Shown piece by piece: positions 37,276 to 47,088 of a stretch of 64,000 bases of DNA; position 1 is the first letter of the stretch; each line of letters starts with the position of its first letter. The notes below the pieces were generated by a model. It saw only the letters and a program-made list of their open reading frames with translations. It had not been told where the DNA came from and did not search any database. The DNA comes from Pseudomonadota bacterium. GTDB taxonomy: Bacteria > Pseudomonadota > Alphaproteobacteria > Dongiales > Dongiaceae. The stretch covers positions 102,928 to 166,927 of the forward strand of contig JACPDN010000001.1 in the NCBI GenBank assembly GCA_016183985.1, read 5' to 3'. The position numbers and the translations under genes were made by a program.

Positions 37276-39099
37276 CTATTCCAGGCGGTAGATCTCCGTC
37301 GCGTCGCGGCGGCCGGGTAACACTTCTTTCCCCAGCGGTGTCAGCAGGATGTCGGCCGGTAGCAGTTTTGCCGTATCGGCGCTGATGCTGACGATGGCGG
37401 AGCGCTTGCCGTCATCGACCTGCTTGCCAAATTGTTCCAGGCGCTGCGCGATGTTCACCGTGTCGCCCACCAGGGTATAGTTGATGCGGCCGGGCGCGCC
37501 GATATTGCCGGCGATGACGGTGCCGCTGTGGATGCCGATGCGAATACGCACGGGGGCGAGACCTTTGCGGGCGCGCCGGGCATTGTCGGCGTTGAGGCGT
37601 GCGGCGATCCGCTGCGCGGCATGGATGGCACGAATGGCATGGTCTGCCTGCGCTTCCGGCGCGCCCCAGAACGCCATGATGGAATCGCCGATGTATTTGT
37701 CGATGCTGCCGCCTTCGGCGACGATGTGCTGGCCGAGCAAGGTGAAGTGCCGATTGAGGAAGGCAGCCAGCCGGCGCGGACTCAAACGCTGGGCGATGGC
37801 GGAAAACCCGACGATATCGGTGAACAGCACCGTCACCTCAACCTCGCGCGAGGCCAGAACCGCATTGCTGTCCGGGCTCATCAGATGCGGCACCAGCGAG
37901 CCCGGCACATAAGTCGAGAACCACCCCAAGCCATTGCGCATGCTGTTATAGGCGCTGTTGGCGGTATCGATCTCGCGAAAGCGGCTCCGCGCCAGCGATG
38001 CGGCGCCGGCGAAATCGAGTTCGGAAAGATGCCGCGTGGCATCGGCCAGTTCCCGGATGGGCTGGCCGATGCGCCGGCCCAGGAAGAGCGCCAGGACGAC
38101 GGCAACGATGATGGCGAGCGCCGTGCCGTAAAGTGTCTGCTGCAGCACCGCGAAGACCTGTTCGATGATCGAGGCGCGGAGATATACGCCAATGGTCAGC
38201 GGCTGCTTCACCAAATGCGGCACATCCTTGAAGATGATGTAGTACGAGGCACCGCCGACACTGACATCCTGTTCGCGCAGCGGCTCGCTATCCTCGGTCT
38301 GGCGCAACATCTCGCGCGATTTGGTGCGGTCGAATTGCGCCAGGACGGGGTCGTTGATCTCGTCGAATTGCGGCAGCGGCCGCTCGGCGCTGAGATGGAA
38401 GTCGTCGCTGAAGAGATTGCGGTGCGAATAGACGGTGCCGTCAAGGCCCAGTACGAACGGCGTTGCGTTGGGCGCCGCCCGATCCTTGAGATTGGCCGAA
38501 ATTTCCGGAAGCGAGACGACCGCAGCGAAGACGCCCAACGGCTCGTCGCGACGGTAGCTTGGTGCCAAGGTCGAGAGCACAGGCTTGCCGAGATCAGGCA
38601 GATAAACGGGTACGTCCCAGACCGGTTGGCGCGCATCCACACCCGTCCTGTACGCACGGCGAAAACGAGCATCGCGTAGACCGTCGGCCAACAGCGTGAC
38701 GTAGAGCTTGCCATCGAACTGTCGGTTGGCGATCACGACACTGAGGTCGTTGCGGATGAAGCTGACCGCGCTGAGCTGGGGCGAGGCAGCAAGCGACCCC
38801 ATCAAGAGGTCAGCAAGACGCTTGTCATCGCTTGGTTCGACCCGGCCGCTCGCCATGTAACTGGAAAGAAACTTCACCTGCTCCAGCGCGGGATCGAGCT
38901 CATCTTCCAGAGCACTCTGTAGGGTGACGATTTCGCGGTCAGCGAAATAATTGACCAGCCCTTCGGTATTGTCGACGGCGATCCGATTGATCGTAAAGGC
39001 GACAACGGCAATGGCCAGCGCCGCCAGCCCGCCGAAGGTGACGGCGAGAACGAGCCAGATCGGAAATCTGAGAGCCTGATTGTTTGCAACGCGCGCCAT
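37276..39099 (-). CDS. Membrane class III adenylate/guanylate cyclase
   Basis: 607 residues: TM1 (about 13-35), a periplasmic Cache-like domain, TM2 (about 310-335), HAMP-like linker, and a C-terminal class III cyclase domain (about 400-590). VTVLFTDIVGFSAI has the metal Asp; GSIDKYIGDSIM has the Lys and INYTLVGDTVN has Thr where adenylyl cyclases usually have Asp, the pattern of bacterial class IIIb enzymes. Likely makes cAMP in response to an external ligand. Confidence 0.88.
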   Translation of the reverse strand: MARVANNQALRFPIWLVLAVTFGGLAALAIAVVAFTINRIAVDNTEGLVNYFADREIVTLQSALEDELDPALEQVKFLSSYMASGRVEPSDDKRLADLLMGSLAASPQLSAVSFIRNDLSVVIANRQFDGKLYVTLLADGLRDARFRRAYRTGVDARQPVWDVPVYLPDLGKPVLSTLAPSYRRDEPLGVFAAVVSLPEISANLKDRAAPNATPFVLGLDGTVYSHRNLFSDDFHLSAERPLPQFDEINDPVLAQFDRTKSREMLRQTEDSEPLREQDVSVGGASYYIIFKDVPHLVKQPLTIGVYLRASIIEQVFAVLQQTLYGTALAIIVAVVLALFLGRRIGQPIRELADATRHLSELDFAGAASLARSRFREIDTANSAYNSMRNGLGWFSTYVPGSLVPHLMSPDSNAVLASREVEVTVLFTDIVGFSAIAQRLSPRRLAAFLNRHFTLLGQHIVAEGGSIDKYIGDSIMAFWGAPEAQADHAIRAIHAAQRIAARLNADNARRARKGLAPVRIRIGIHSGTVIAGNIGAPGRINYTLVGDTVNIAQRLEQFGKQVDDGKRSAIVSISADTAKLLPADILLTPLGKEVLPGRRDATEIYRLE

Positions 39100-39127
39100 G
39101 CGCGGGAATCTATATCAGACGCCGCCT

Positions 39128-40609
39128 TCAGTAACTGACGATCTTCACCAATTGCCCGGCCTGAAGCTGCTGGCCCTGATCCAAGCGGTTCAGCACCCTG
39201 AACCAATCCGCCTTGGCCTCCGGCACCACCATTTTCGCAGCGAGGCTGTCGATGGTGTCGCCCTGCTTCACCTCGACCAGGCGGAGGCGCATCGGCTTGT
39301 AGCCGGTCGCCTCGTTGGCCGCCAATTGCCGGAAGGAATTGACCGTGGTGCCGAAACCGGAATCGGCGCTGTTGAAACTGTTGGTGGGTGCCGCAAAGAG
39401 GAAGCGGTAGACGTGGTTGTCCGGGAAGCGCACCGCAACCAGGCGGAAGGTGGCCGGCGTGTTGCTGACCGATCCTTGTGCGATGCCCGTCGCCCCTTCC
39501 ATGCCATTGACATTAATGCGCTGCACATCGCTGACCTTGGCCTTGGGATTCCACTGGCTCTGCACATAGGTCGCAAGATCGCCGGTACCCGAGGGCGCCA
39601 TGTCGAAAATCATGACAGCATTGTCACCCTTGCCCAACACCTGGCTCGGTTGGTTCGAGAGCTTGAAGCCTTGCGGCGCCGTGAAGGTGAAGCGCAAGGA
39701 GGGGTGAATGAACTGTCGACCCTGCACAACACCGTCATTGGGATCCTCGCCCCAGAGGATGCCGTTGATCTTGGTGAGGAACTCATTGCGGGCCAGCATC
39801 GTGCCGGCCTGGGCGGGGCCCGCCGATTCGATGGCGCGCTGCACCCGGTCGACGGTGCGCGGATGGCTTTGCTTCATACTATACTGATCGGCCGCAGCCT
39901 CGTTGCCGGCGAGCTTGGCTTCGAGATGCGTGTCGGCATTGAGCGCGGCAAGGAACGTCGCCATCGCCTGCGGATCATAGGTCGCGCGTTTGAGGTACCG
40001 CACACCCAGCGTATCAGCCTCGAATTCCTGGTCCTGCGAATAGCTGCCGAGATAATTCTGTGCCGCTTCCGTGCCGAGCTGTCCGCCCAATTGGCCGCCC
40101 TGCTCGCCACCCAGAAGCGTACCGAGCAGCACACCGGCCAGTACGCCGATCTGCGCTTTCTGCTGCTGGCCCATGCGTTCGGCGGTGTGGCGGGCATTCA
40201 CATGGCCGATCTCGTGGCCGAGCACACCGGCCATTTCAGCCTCGTTGACGGCAAGACCCAACAGCCCGCGCGTCACATAGACATAGCCGCCCGGCAGAGC
40301 GAAGGCGTTGATGTCCGGCGAATTGAGAACGGTGAAGGTATATTTGACATCCTGCCGCTCGGCCGTTGCCGCGACGAACTGGCCGACGCTGTCGACATAG
40401 GTGTTGAGCGCCGGATTCTCCTTATACGCGCCGCCGAACTCAGCCAGGATCTTGGGATGTTCCTCGGCACCGATCTGATTTTCCTGCGCCTCGGTGACGC
40501 TGGTGGAAAAGGTGCGGCCCGTGGCCGGGCTGGTTGCCTGCATGCAGCCGGAAACCAGCAGCGAGGTACCGGCGAGGAGAAGAACGGCGAAGGATTGTTT
40601 GAGGCGCAT
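39128..40609 (-). CDS. M48-family metalloprotease lipoprotein with LysM domain
   Basis: 493 residues. Lipoprotein signal with lipobox LLVSGC (Cys22). Zn-protease motif HEIGH at about 132-136 with third ligand in EFEAD (about 195-199), as in BepA/YfgC-type proteases. C-terminal LysM domain (VKQGDTIDSLAAKMVVP...QLQAGQLVKIV). Likely works in outer-membrane/periplasmic protein quality control. Divergent from pip. Confidence 0.9.
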   Translation of the reverse strand: MRLKQSFAVLLLAGTSLLVSGCMQATSPATGRTFSTSVTEAQENQIGAEEHPKILAEFGGAYKENPALNTYVDSVGQFVAATAERQDVKYTFTVLNSPDINAFALPGGYVYVTRGLLGLAVNEAEMAGVLGHEIGHVNARHTAERMGQQQKAQIGVLAGVLLGTLLGGEQGGQLGGQLGTEAAQNYLGSYSQDQEFEADTLGVRYLKRATYDPQAMATFLAALNADTHLEAKLAGNEAAADQYSMKQSHPRTVDRVQRAIESAGPAQAGTMLARNEFLTKINGILWGEDPNDGVVQGRQFIHPSLRFTFTAPQGFKLSNQPSQVLGKGDNAVMIFDMAPSGTGDLATYVQSQWNPKAKVSDVQRINVNGMEGATGIAQGSVSNTPATFRLVAVRFPDNHVYRFLFAAPTNSFNSADSGFGTTVNSFRQLAANEATGYKPMRLRLVEVKQGDTIDSLAAKMVVPEAKADWFRVLNRLDQGQQLQAGQLVKIVSY

Positions 40610-40815
40610 GATGGGCTCCGAAACCAAACTTTGGGACCGAATCTGATGTTTCGCCGGATAATAGCGCCGCAACTGGCGGACCATGCCAGTTTTTTCGGCC
40701 AGGTCCGGGAGAGCCAACATCACGACCGCTTGATTGGTTCCGGTTGGATTGGCGTGGGCCGATGTCATGTTATAAGGGCTGCCAGTGTCGCCCGCCCCCA
40801 AGGATTCCCTGGAAG

Positions 40816-41766
40816 ATGCCGCAAAAGGATCTCTACCCCGATATCGCACCGTTTCGCACGGGCGAACTCCCGCTCGACGACATCCACACCATGTATTTCG
40901 AAGAGAGCGGCAACCCCCAGGGCGTGCCGGTCGTTTTCCTGCATGGTGGACCCGGGGCCGGGGCCAATCCCAGCCATCGGCGCTTTTTCGACCCCAAGCA
41001 TTACCGCATCGTCATTTTTGATCAGCGCGGCAGTGGGCGTTCGACGCCCTTGGGCGAGATCAAGGACAACACCACCCCGCTCCTCATCGACGATATGGAG
41101 CGCCTGCGCCGGCATTTGGAAATTGAGAGCTGGTTCGTCTTTGGCGGTTCCTGGGGTTCGACGCTCGCCTTGGCTTATGCCGAATTCCACCCGGACCGGG
41201 TCAAGGGCCTGGCCTTGCGCGGCATTTTCCTGTGCCGGAAATCCGAGATCGACTGGTTCCTTTATGGCTTGAAAGAGCTGGCGCCGGAAGCTTGGCGTGC
41301 CTTTTCCAGCTACATCCCGGAGAATGAGCGGCACGACCTGCTGGGCGCCTATATGAAGCGCCTGATGCATGCCGACCCCAAGGTGCATATGCCGGCGGCG
41401 CGTGCCTGGAGCCTTTATGAAGGGAGTTGTTCGACCCTGCTGCCATCCCCTGAGACGATCCAGGCTTTTTCTGGCGACACCCTGGCGCTGGGTTTGGCGC
41501 GGATGGAAGCGCATTATTTTGCCAACAGCATCTTCCTGCCGGAGAATTTCCTGCTGGAAAATATCGGCCGCATCCGCAAGGTGCCGGCCTTCATCGTGCA
41601 GGGGCGCTATGACCTCGTCTGCCCGATCCGCTCGGCCGACGATCTCGCCCGGCTGTGGCCGGAGGCGCGCTACCAGATCATCCCCGATGCCGGCCATTCC
41701 GCCATGGAACCCGGCACCCGCGCAGCCCTGGTCCAGGGGATGGAACGGTTCAAGGAACTGGGCTGA
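40816..41766 (+). CDS. pip: Prolyl iminopeptidase
   Basis: 316 residues, alpha/beta hydrolase. HGGPGAGAN (oxyanion hole, about 43-51) and nucleophile Ser112 in GGSWGS; DQRGSGRSTP and the acid/His at the C-terminus (VQGRYDLVCP, DAGHSAMEPG). Releases N-terminal proline from peptides. GGAAG lies just 5' of ATG 40816; an upstream in-frame ATG is not conserved-looking. Confidence 0.95.
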   Translation: MPQKDLYPDIAPFRTGELPLDDIHTMYFEESGNPQGVPVVFLHGGPGAGANPSHRRFFDPKHYRIVIFDQRGSGRSTPLGEIKDNTTPLLIDDMERLRRHLEIESWFVFGGSWGSTLALAYAEFHPDRVKGLALRGIFLCRKSEIDWFLYGLKELAPEAWRAFSSYIPENERHDLLGAYMKRLMHADPKVHMPAARAWSLYEGSCSTLLPSPETIQAFSGDTLALGLARMEAHYFANSIFLPENFLLENIGRIRKVPAFIVQGRYDLVCPIRSADDLARLWPEARYQIIPDAGHSAMEPGTRAALVQGMERFKELG

Positions 41767-42158
41767 GTCTCACGAGGATAGTTGGGCCGAAAGCCATCGC
41801 TTCCCCCACCCTTGAAGGGGGAGGCCCGTCGGCGAGGTGGAGATGTTGCCGCGCCCGAGACTTCGGGGAACTAACCATCATTGGGTTTGGTTAATAGGAG
41901 CCGCCCGGGCGCCCTCTGGGGATTCCTCGGGCGGCGATCGCATCCTTCACGTGATGTTGAGCCGGTTTCGTGGGTCTGCCCTTGCAAAAACACCGAAAAA
42001 TGGCGATTTTGCATCGCAGTAGCCCAAGCGAACCGGGATGACCGACGAGGGGACCGCGAGGGTTGAGTTGAAACTAGCCATGCATTGAACGGGCCGGCAG
42101 CGCGGACAGGCGCTGCGCAGGCTTTGCGTTCTGGCGGGCGTTCGGGTTCGGGATAGAG
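41767..42158. other. Intergenic region before the glucan genes
   Basis: No gene is seen. A partial family B hairpin repeat (CCCCCACCCTTGAAGGGGGAGG) is at 41802-41838. The rest of the gap should hold the promoter of the GH17-GT2 gene, but no clear -35/-10 pair can be named. Confidence 0.5.
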
Positions 42159-44867
42159 ATGCGTTTCAGTAACTGGCTTATCGGCCTTGCTTTGGCGGCC
42201 ATGGTGGCTGCTGCCTGGTTCATCCTGAATCCGACCGTGGAAGTCGATCCCTTCCAAGGCGATCTGCGCGGCGTTTCGTATTCGGCCTGGCGACAGGATC
42301 CGACTTCGCTCGCTAAGCGCGAACCGACGGTCGAGGAGATCCGTGAGGATCTGCAGCTTGTCGCTGGGCTCACGCGCTCGGTGCGTACCTATGAAACGAG
42401 CGGCATCGCCGGGCGCGTCCCGGAAATCGCCGCTGAGATGGGCCTCAATGTCACGGCGGGCGCCTGGATCGATGCCGATAAGAAGGTCAATGAGGAAGAA
42501 ATCGGTCGCCTCGTCGAGATCGCGCACAATGTCGGCAGCGTCAATCAGCTGATCGTCGGCAACGAATTCATCCATCGCAACCGCGACAAGGAAGAAGAAG
42601 CAAAGGCTGAGCTCTTCGGCTATATCCGCCGCGTGAAGGCCGAGAGCGATCTGCCCGTTTCGACCGCCGAACCGTTCGATCTGTGGCTCGAAAACCCGGA
42701 TCTGGTGGCCGAGGTCGATTACATCGCCGTCCATATCCTGCCCTTCTGGAACGGCATCAATATCGACCAGGCGCTGAAATGGACGCTTGATCGCTATTAT
42801 GCGGTGCAGAAGAAATACCCCGACAAGCGCATCCTCATCGCCGAAGTGGGCTGGCCGAGCGAAGGCCTCACCCGCTCGACGCTTCCTGAAGAAGGCCCGG
42901 AATATCAGGACAAGGGCGGTGCCGTCGCCTCGCCGGTCAATCAGGGCCTGTTCCTGCGCCGCTTCCTCATCGAAGCGAAGAAGGCCGACATCGATTACAA
43001 CGTGATCGAGGCCTTCGACCAGCCCTGGAAGATCGCGGTCGAAGGCGGCGTCGGCGCCTATTGGGGGCTGTGGAACGCCGACCGGCTGCCCAAGCCCGCC
43101 TTGCAGGGCAGCCTCATCAACTTCGCCAATTGGCCGGCCTTTGCCATCGCCTCGGTCGTGATCGGCCTGCCCTTTGTGCTGTTCCTGATGCGGACCGAAT
43201 TGGGCATGAAGCGGCGCGGGCGCTTCTTCGTCGCCATGCTGGGCTATGGCGGCGTCATCACCGCCGTCCTCATCTATGCGCAATACAGCCAGCTTTACCT
43301 GACGCTTTATGACGTCATCGCCATGGTCGCCGTGGCGCCGGCCGTGCTGCTGCTGCTCACCATCTTCCTCATCGAAGGCCTCGAGATGGCGGTCAATCTG
43401 TGGCTGGGGCAATCGAAGCGCAGCCTCATCCCGCCGCCCATCCATTCGTCGTGGAAGCTGCCCAAGGTTTCGGTTCACGTCCCCTGCTACAACGAACCGC
43501 CCGACATGATGATCGAGACGATCCAGGCGCTGGAGCGGCTGGATTACCCGAATTTCGAAGTCCTCATCATCGACAACAACACCAAGGATGATGCGGTCTG
43601 GCAGCCGGTCGAGGCCTATATCAAGTCGCTGGGCCGGCCGAACTTCCGCTTCTTCCATCTGCCGAAATGGCCGGGCTTCAAGGCGGGTGCCTTGAACTAT
43701 GCGCTGACCGAGACGCATCCGGAAGCCGAGATCATCGCTACCATCGACAGCGATTACATCGTGCGGGCGCGCTGGCTCTCCGATCTGGTGCCGCATTTCA
43801 CCAACCCGCAGGTGGCGCTGGTGCAGGCGCCGCAGGATTACCGCGACGGTCACGAAGACCTCTTCAAGCGCATGTGCTTCTGGGAATATGCCGGCTTCTT
43901 CTATCTCGGCATGAAGAGCCGCGACGAGAAGAACGCCATCATCCAGCATGGTACCATGGCACTCATCCGCCGTTCGGCGCTGACGCAAGCCGGTGGCTGG
44001 GCCGAATGGTGCATCACCGAGGATGCAGAGCTCGGCCTGCGCCTCTTCGAGGCGGGTCACAAGGCAGTCTATACCGAGAAGAGCTATGGCCGCGGCTTGA
44101 TGCCGGACAGCTTCGACGCCTTCCGCAAGCAGCGCTATCGCTGGGCCTATGGCGCCATGCAGATCCTGAAAAGCCATTGGCGCGATCTGATGCCCTTCAT
44201 GGGCAAGCGCCTGGAACCGGCGCAGCGTTACCAGTTTCTGGCGGGCTGGCTGCCCTGGATCGCCGATGGCCTGCAGATCTCGTTCATCGCCTTGGCCTTG
44301 GCGTGGACGGTCGGCATGATCGTCTGGCCGCAATACATCGCGCCGCCGCTCACCGTTTATCTCTTCGTCACCATCGGCATGTTCGCCTTCAAGGTCGGCA
44401 AGTCGTTCTGGCTCTATGCGCAGAAAGTGCCGTGCAGTATCTGGGACAATATCGGCGCCAGTCTTGCCGGCCTCGCCCTTTCCTATTCGGTGGGCAAGGC
44501 GGTATGGCGCGGCATCTTCACCTCGAACCTGCCGTTCCACCGGACGCCGAAGATGGAGAATGCGCCGGCGGCGCTGCGCGGGCTGGTGTCGGCGCGTGAA
44601 GAGACCGCGATCTTCCTGGCGCTGGTCGGTTGCGGTGTCTGGACGCTTGAGGAGCGCAGCCTGGAGCCGGCTGCCGTGTTGTGGGCGGTCCTGCTCTTCG
44701 TCCAATCCCTGCCCTTCTTCTCGGCATTGCTGCTTTCCATGATCAATGCGCTGCGCCTGGGTCAGCGCAGCGACGGGCCGGAGACCTCGCTCATCAACGC
44801 GCTCGCGGTGGCGAGTGGCAAGGATGCGACGGTCGAGACCAATCCTGAGACCAAGAAGGCCGCGTAA
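42159..44867 (+). CDS. GH17-GT2 fusion, beta-1,3-glucan synthase-like (NdvB-type)
   Basis: 902 residues. TM1 (about 5-23), then a GH17-like domain (about 35-320) with acid/base Glu136 in VGNEF and nucleophile Glu229 in AEVGWPSEG, then membrane helices (about 325-345 and 355-410), a cytoplasmic GT2 domain (about 435-670) with DSD (530-532), TED (620-622) and QRYRW (658-662), and further C-terminal helices. The GH17 plus GT2 design is that of Bradyrhizobium-type cyclic beta-glucan (NdvB) and related glucan synthases. Followed 12 bp later by a second GH17 gene. Confidence 0.87.
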   Translation: MRFSNWLIGLALAAMVAAAWFILNPTVEVDPFQGDLRGVSYSAWRQDPTSLAKREPTVEEIREDLQLVAGLTRSVRTYETSGIAGRVPEIAAEMGLNVTAGAWIDADKKVNEEEIGRLVEIAHNVGSVNQLIVGNEFIHRNRDKEEEAKAELFGYIRRVKAESDLPVSTAEPFDLWLENPDLVAEVDYIAVHILPFWNGINIDQALKWTLDRYYAVQKKYPDKRILIAEVGWPSEGLTRSTLPEEGPEYQDKGGAVASPVNQGLFLRRFLIEAKKADIDYNVIEAFDQPWKIAVEGGVGAYWGLWNADRLPKPALQGSLINFANWPAFAIASVVIGLPFVLFLMRTELGMKRRGRFFVAMLGYGGVITAVLIYAQYSQLYLTLYDVIAMVAVAPAVLLLLTIFLIEGLEMAVNLWLGQSKRSLIPPPIHSSWKLPKVSVHVPCYNEPPDMMIETIQALERLDYPNFEVLIIDNNTKDDAVWQPVEAYIKSLGRPNFRFFHLPKWPGFKAGALNYALTETHPEAEIIATIDSDYIVRARWLSDLVPHFTNPQVALVQAPQDYRDGHEDLFKRMCFWEYAGFFYLGMKSRDEKNAIIQHGTMALIRRSALTQAGGWAEWCITEDAELGLRLFEAGHKAVYTEKSYGRGLMPDSFDAFRKQRYRWAYGAMQILKSHWRDLMPFMGKRLEPAQRYQFLAGWLPWIADGLQISFIALALAWTVGMIVWPQYIAPPLTVYLFVTIGMFAFKVGKSFWLYAQKVPCSIWDNIGASLAGLALSYSVGKAVWRGIFTSNLPFHRTPKMENAPAALRGLVSAREETAIFLALVGCGVWTLEERSLEPAAVLWAVLLFVQSLPFFSALLLSMINALRLGQRSDGPETSLINALAVASGKDATVETNPETKKAA

Positions 44868-44879
44868 AAAGGGATCGAT

Positions 44880-46487
44880 ATGCTCAAGACATGGGCTGGG
44901 CCGCTGCTGCCGGCCATCCTGGCAGTCATCGGCTTCTGGGCCTGGCTCGGCCGTCCCGTCGATCTGCCGCCAGCACCGGAGCCCAAGCTCCATTGCGTCA
45001 GCTACACGCCCTTCCGCGGCGACCAGACGCCCTATGATCGCGATCTGGTCATCCCGCCGCAGCAAATTGCCGAAGATCTCGACCTGCTGAAGCCGATCAC
45101 CGATTGCGTGCGCATCTATGCGACCGATCAGGGGCTCGACAAGACCGTTCCGCTCGCCGAGGAACGCGGCATGCAGGTGCTGCTCGGCATCTGGATCGGT
45201 GCGGAAGCCGCGATCTACGAGCCGCAAATCACCAAGGCGATAGCGCTAGCCAAGGCGCATCCACGCGCGATCAAGGCGATCATCGTCGGCAACGAGGTTC
45301 TCTTGCGCGGTGAACAGAGCGGCGAAACGCTGGCCGCGCTGGTGACGCGCGTCAAACAGGCGACGGGCCTGCCGGTCACTTACGCCGATGTCTGGGGCTT
45401 CTGGCAGAAGGCACCGAAATCGCTCGTCGACGCGGTCGATTTCATGACCATCCATATCCTGCCCTATTGGGAGGATGATCCGGCCCCCTCGACCATGACC
45501 GTCCCGCATCTCGAATTCGCCCTTGGCGAAATGCAGCGCCAGTTTCCGGGCAAGCGCCTGATGATCGGTGAGACCGGCTGGCCTTCCGCCGGCCGGGCGC
45601 GCGAAGATGCCATCCCTTCCATCGTCGACCAGGCGCGCTATTTGCGCGACTTCCTGCTCTACGCCAAGGCGCATGACCTCGATTACAATTTCATCGAGGC
45701 CTTCGATCAGCCCTGGAAACGGGCGCAGGAAGGTGCCGTTGGCGGCTATTGGGGCCTTTTCGACGGCAATCGCCATCCCAAATTCGACTGGTTCAAGCCG
45801 GTCAGCAACCACCCCTATTGGCCGATCCTCGCCGCGATCAGCCTGGCCCTTGGCCTCGGCGCGCTGGGATTGGCGCGTCCCCGCGCGCAGGATTGGCGCG
45901 ACGGCCTGGTCCTGTCATTCGCGGCCCTCATCGGTGGCACCCTCATCACGCTGCAGGCGGAACGCGCGCATCTCATCTATGTCACGATGATTGATCTTGC
46001 GATCGAGATCGGGCTGCTCGCCCAATCGGCGCTGGTACTCATCCTTGCCCTGCGCCGCAATGATGATCTTGGCGTGGCGCCACTCGCCGCCGCCACGCGC
46101 TGGCTGATCGCTCTCGATACGAGGCCGGTGCCGGTAGCAGCACTCATTCGCCTCGTCGTGCTGGTCGGCGCCGCAACGGTTGCCGTAGCCCTCGCCTTCG
46201 ACAGCCGCTATCGCGGCTTCCCGATCGCCACCTATGCGGTGCCGGCCTTTGCCTTCCTGTTGCTGCAATGGCGTGCCGGCAAGCTGTTGGCGCCAGTCAT
46301 CGACGGCCGCGAGGAACGCATCCTCTCCCTCATCTTCATTGCCTGCGCCGCCTTCATCGCCTGGTTCGAGGGCCCCTTGAACTGGCAATCCCTGGGCTTC
46401 TGCGGGTTGCTGGCGATATTCGCACTAACTGTCGCCGGCTCCTGGCGCCGTCCGATCCGCAGCCTCAGCGTCGTACCAGCCGCATAA
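44880..46487 (+). CDS. Membrane-anchored GH17-family protein (NdvC-like)
   Basis: 535 residues: TM near 8-24, a GH17-like domain (about 38-310) with Glu139 in VGNEV and Glu231 in GETGWPS, then about seven C-terminal membrane helices. Similar proteins in alphaproteobacteria are annotated as beta-(1-6)-glucan synthases (Bradyrhizobium NdvC-like). Directly downstream of the GH17-GT2 gene, so probably remodels or branches the glucan it makes. Its 3' end overlaps a convergent small membrane-protein gene by 23 bp. Confidence 0.82.
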   Translation: MLKTWAGPLLPAILAVIGFWAWLGRPVDLPPAPEPKLHCVSYTPFRGDQTPYDRDLVIPPQQIAEDLDLLKPITDCVRIYATDQGLDKTVPLAEERGMQVLLGIWIGAEAAIYEPQITKAIALAKAHPRAIKAIIVGNEVLLRGEQSGETLAALVTRVKQATGLPVTYADVWGFWQKAPKSLVDAVDFMTIHILPYWEDDPAPSTMTVPHLEFALGEMQRQFPGKRLMIGETGWPSAGRAREDAIPSIVDQARYLRDFLLYAKAHDLDYNFIEAFDQPWKRAQEGAVGGYWGLFDGNRHPKFDWFKPVSNHPYWPILAAISLALGLGALGLARPRAQDWRDGLVLSFAALIGGTLITLQAERAHLIYVTMIDLAIEIGLLAQSALVLILALRRNDDLGVAPLAAATRWLIALDTRPVPVAALIRLVVLVGAATVAVALAFDSRYRGFPIATYAVPAFAFLLLQWRAGKLLAPVIDGREERILSLIFIACAAFIAWFEGPLNWQSLGFCGLLAIFALTVAGSWRRPIRSLSVVPAA

Positions 46488-46857
46488 GGGCGAGGAGCAG
46501 GCCGAAGGCGGCCGGACCGGCATTGTAGAGAGCGAGACCGGCACCGCCGGCCACGATGGCGACGATAATCGCCACCCGCCAGCCGAAGAACAACGCCAGG
46601 AAGCCGCCGAGCATCGCGGCCCAGGACCAGCCCCCGATATTGCCGACCTGCCACAGCAGATGGCGGGGGCCGCAATACCACGCCGGGTCCGCGCTCTGGC
46701 ACATCAGGCCGATCGGCGTGGATTGGATCAGGCCATAGCGCCCATAAAGGCCGAAGCCGATCGAGGCTGCCAATAGCAGCAGCCAAGGCCAGGCACGCAC
46801 GGCCCACGCCTTCAGCGCTGCTGGTTTCGAGGGGTTTTCGGAATTCACGGCCGGCAT
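46465..46857 (-). CDS. Small membrane protein of unknown function
   Basis: 130 residues with about three membrane helices (WPWLLLLAASIGFGLYGRYGL, SWAAMLGGFLALFFGWRVAI, VAGGAGLALYNAGPAAFGLLL). A Cys pair region (MCQSADPAWYCGPRH) lies between helices 1 and 2, on the periplasmic side if the N-terminus is inside. No family recognised. Convergent with, and overlapping, the GH17 gene. Confidence 0.65.
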   Translation of the reverse strand: MPAVNSENPSKPAALKAWAVRAWPWLLLLAASIGFGLYGRYGLIQSTPIGLMCQSADPAWYCGPRHLLWQVGNIGGWSWAAMLGGFLALFFGWRVAIIVAIVAGGAGLALYNAGPAAFGLLLALMRLVRR

Positions 46858-46949
46858 GGGTTCTGACTGCAATCTTTTGTCTGCCAGTTTTGTAATGACG
46901 ACCCGACGGGCCTGCAAGCGCGCGGTCTCCGGCTTTGTGTGGCAGTGTT

Positions 46950-46995
46950 GATTGATAGAAAACAAACGCTATTGACAGTTTGACAGAAAACTAGC
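46950..46995. promoter_or_regulatory. Candidate promoter/regulatory region
   Basis: AT-rich sequence with direct repeats GA(T/C)AGAAAAC (46954 and 46982) and two overlapping TTGACA elements (46972, 46980). It is about 100 bp upstream of the rpiR gene. A possible operator cluster; no -10 can be named with confidence. Confidence 0.35.
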
Positions 46996-47088
46996 GAAAT
47001 GACTGCAAGAGGGGCCGCCAGCTCGGCGCATTCAAGGCTCCCGACACAGGGATACCTGAGACTGCGTTGAGGAAGACAGGCTGAAGAG

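Noticed and set aside
41871..45227. Very long open frame on the minus strand opposite the GH17-GT2 gene
   Set aside because: It has no recognisable domain and its residues mirror the codon pattern of the sense gene; long antisense frames are expected in high-GC DNA.
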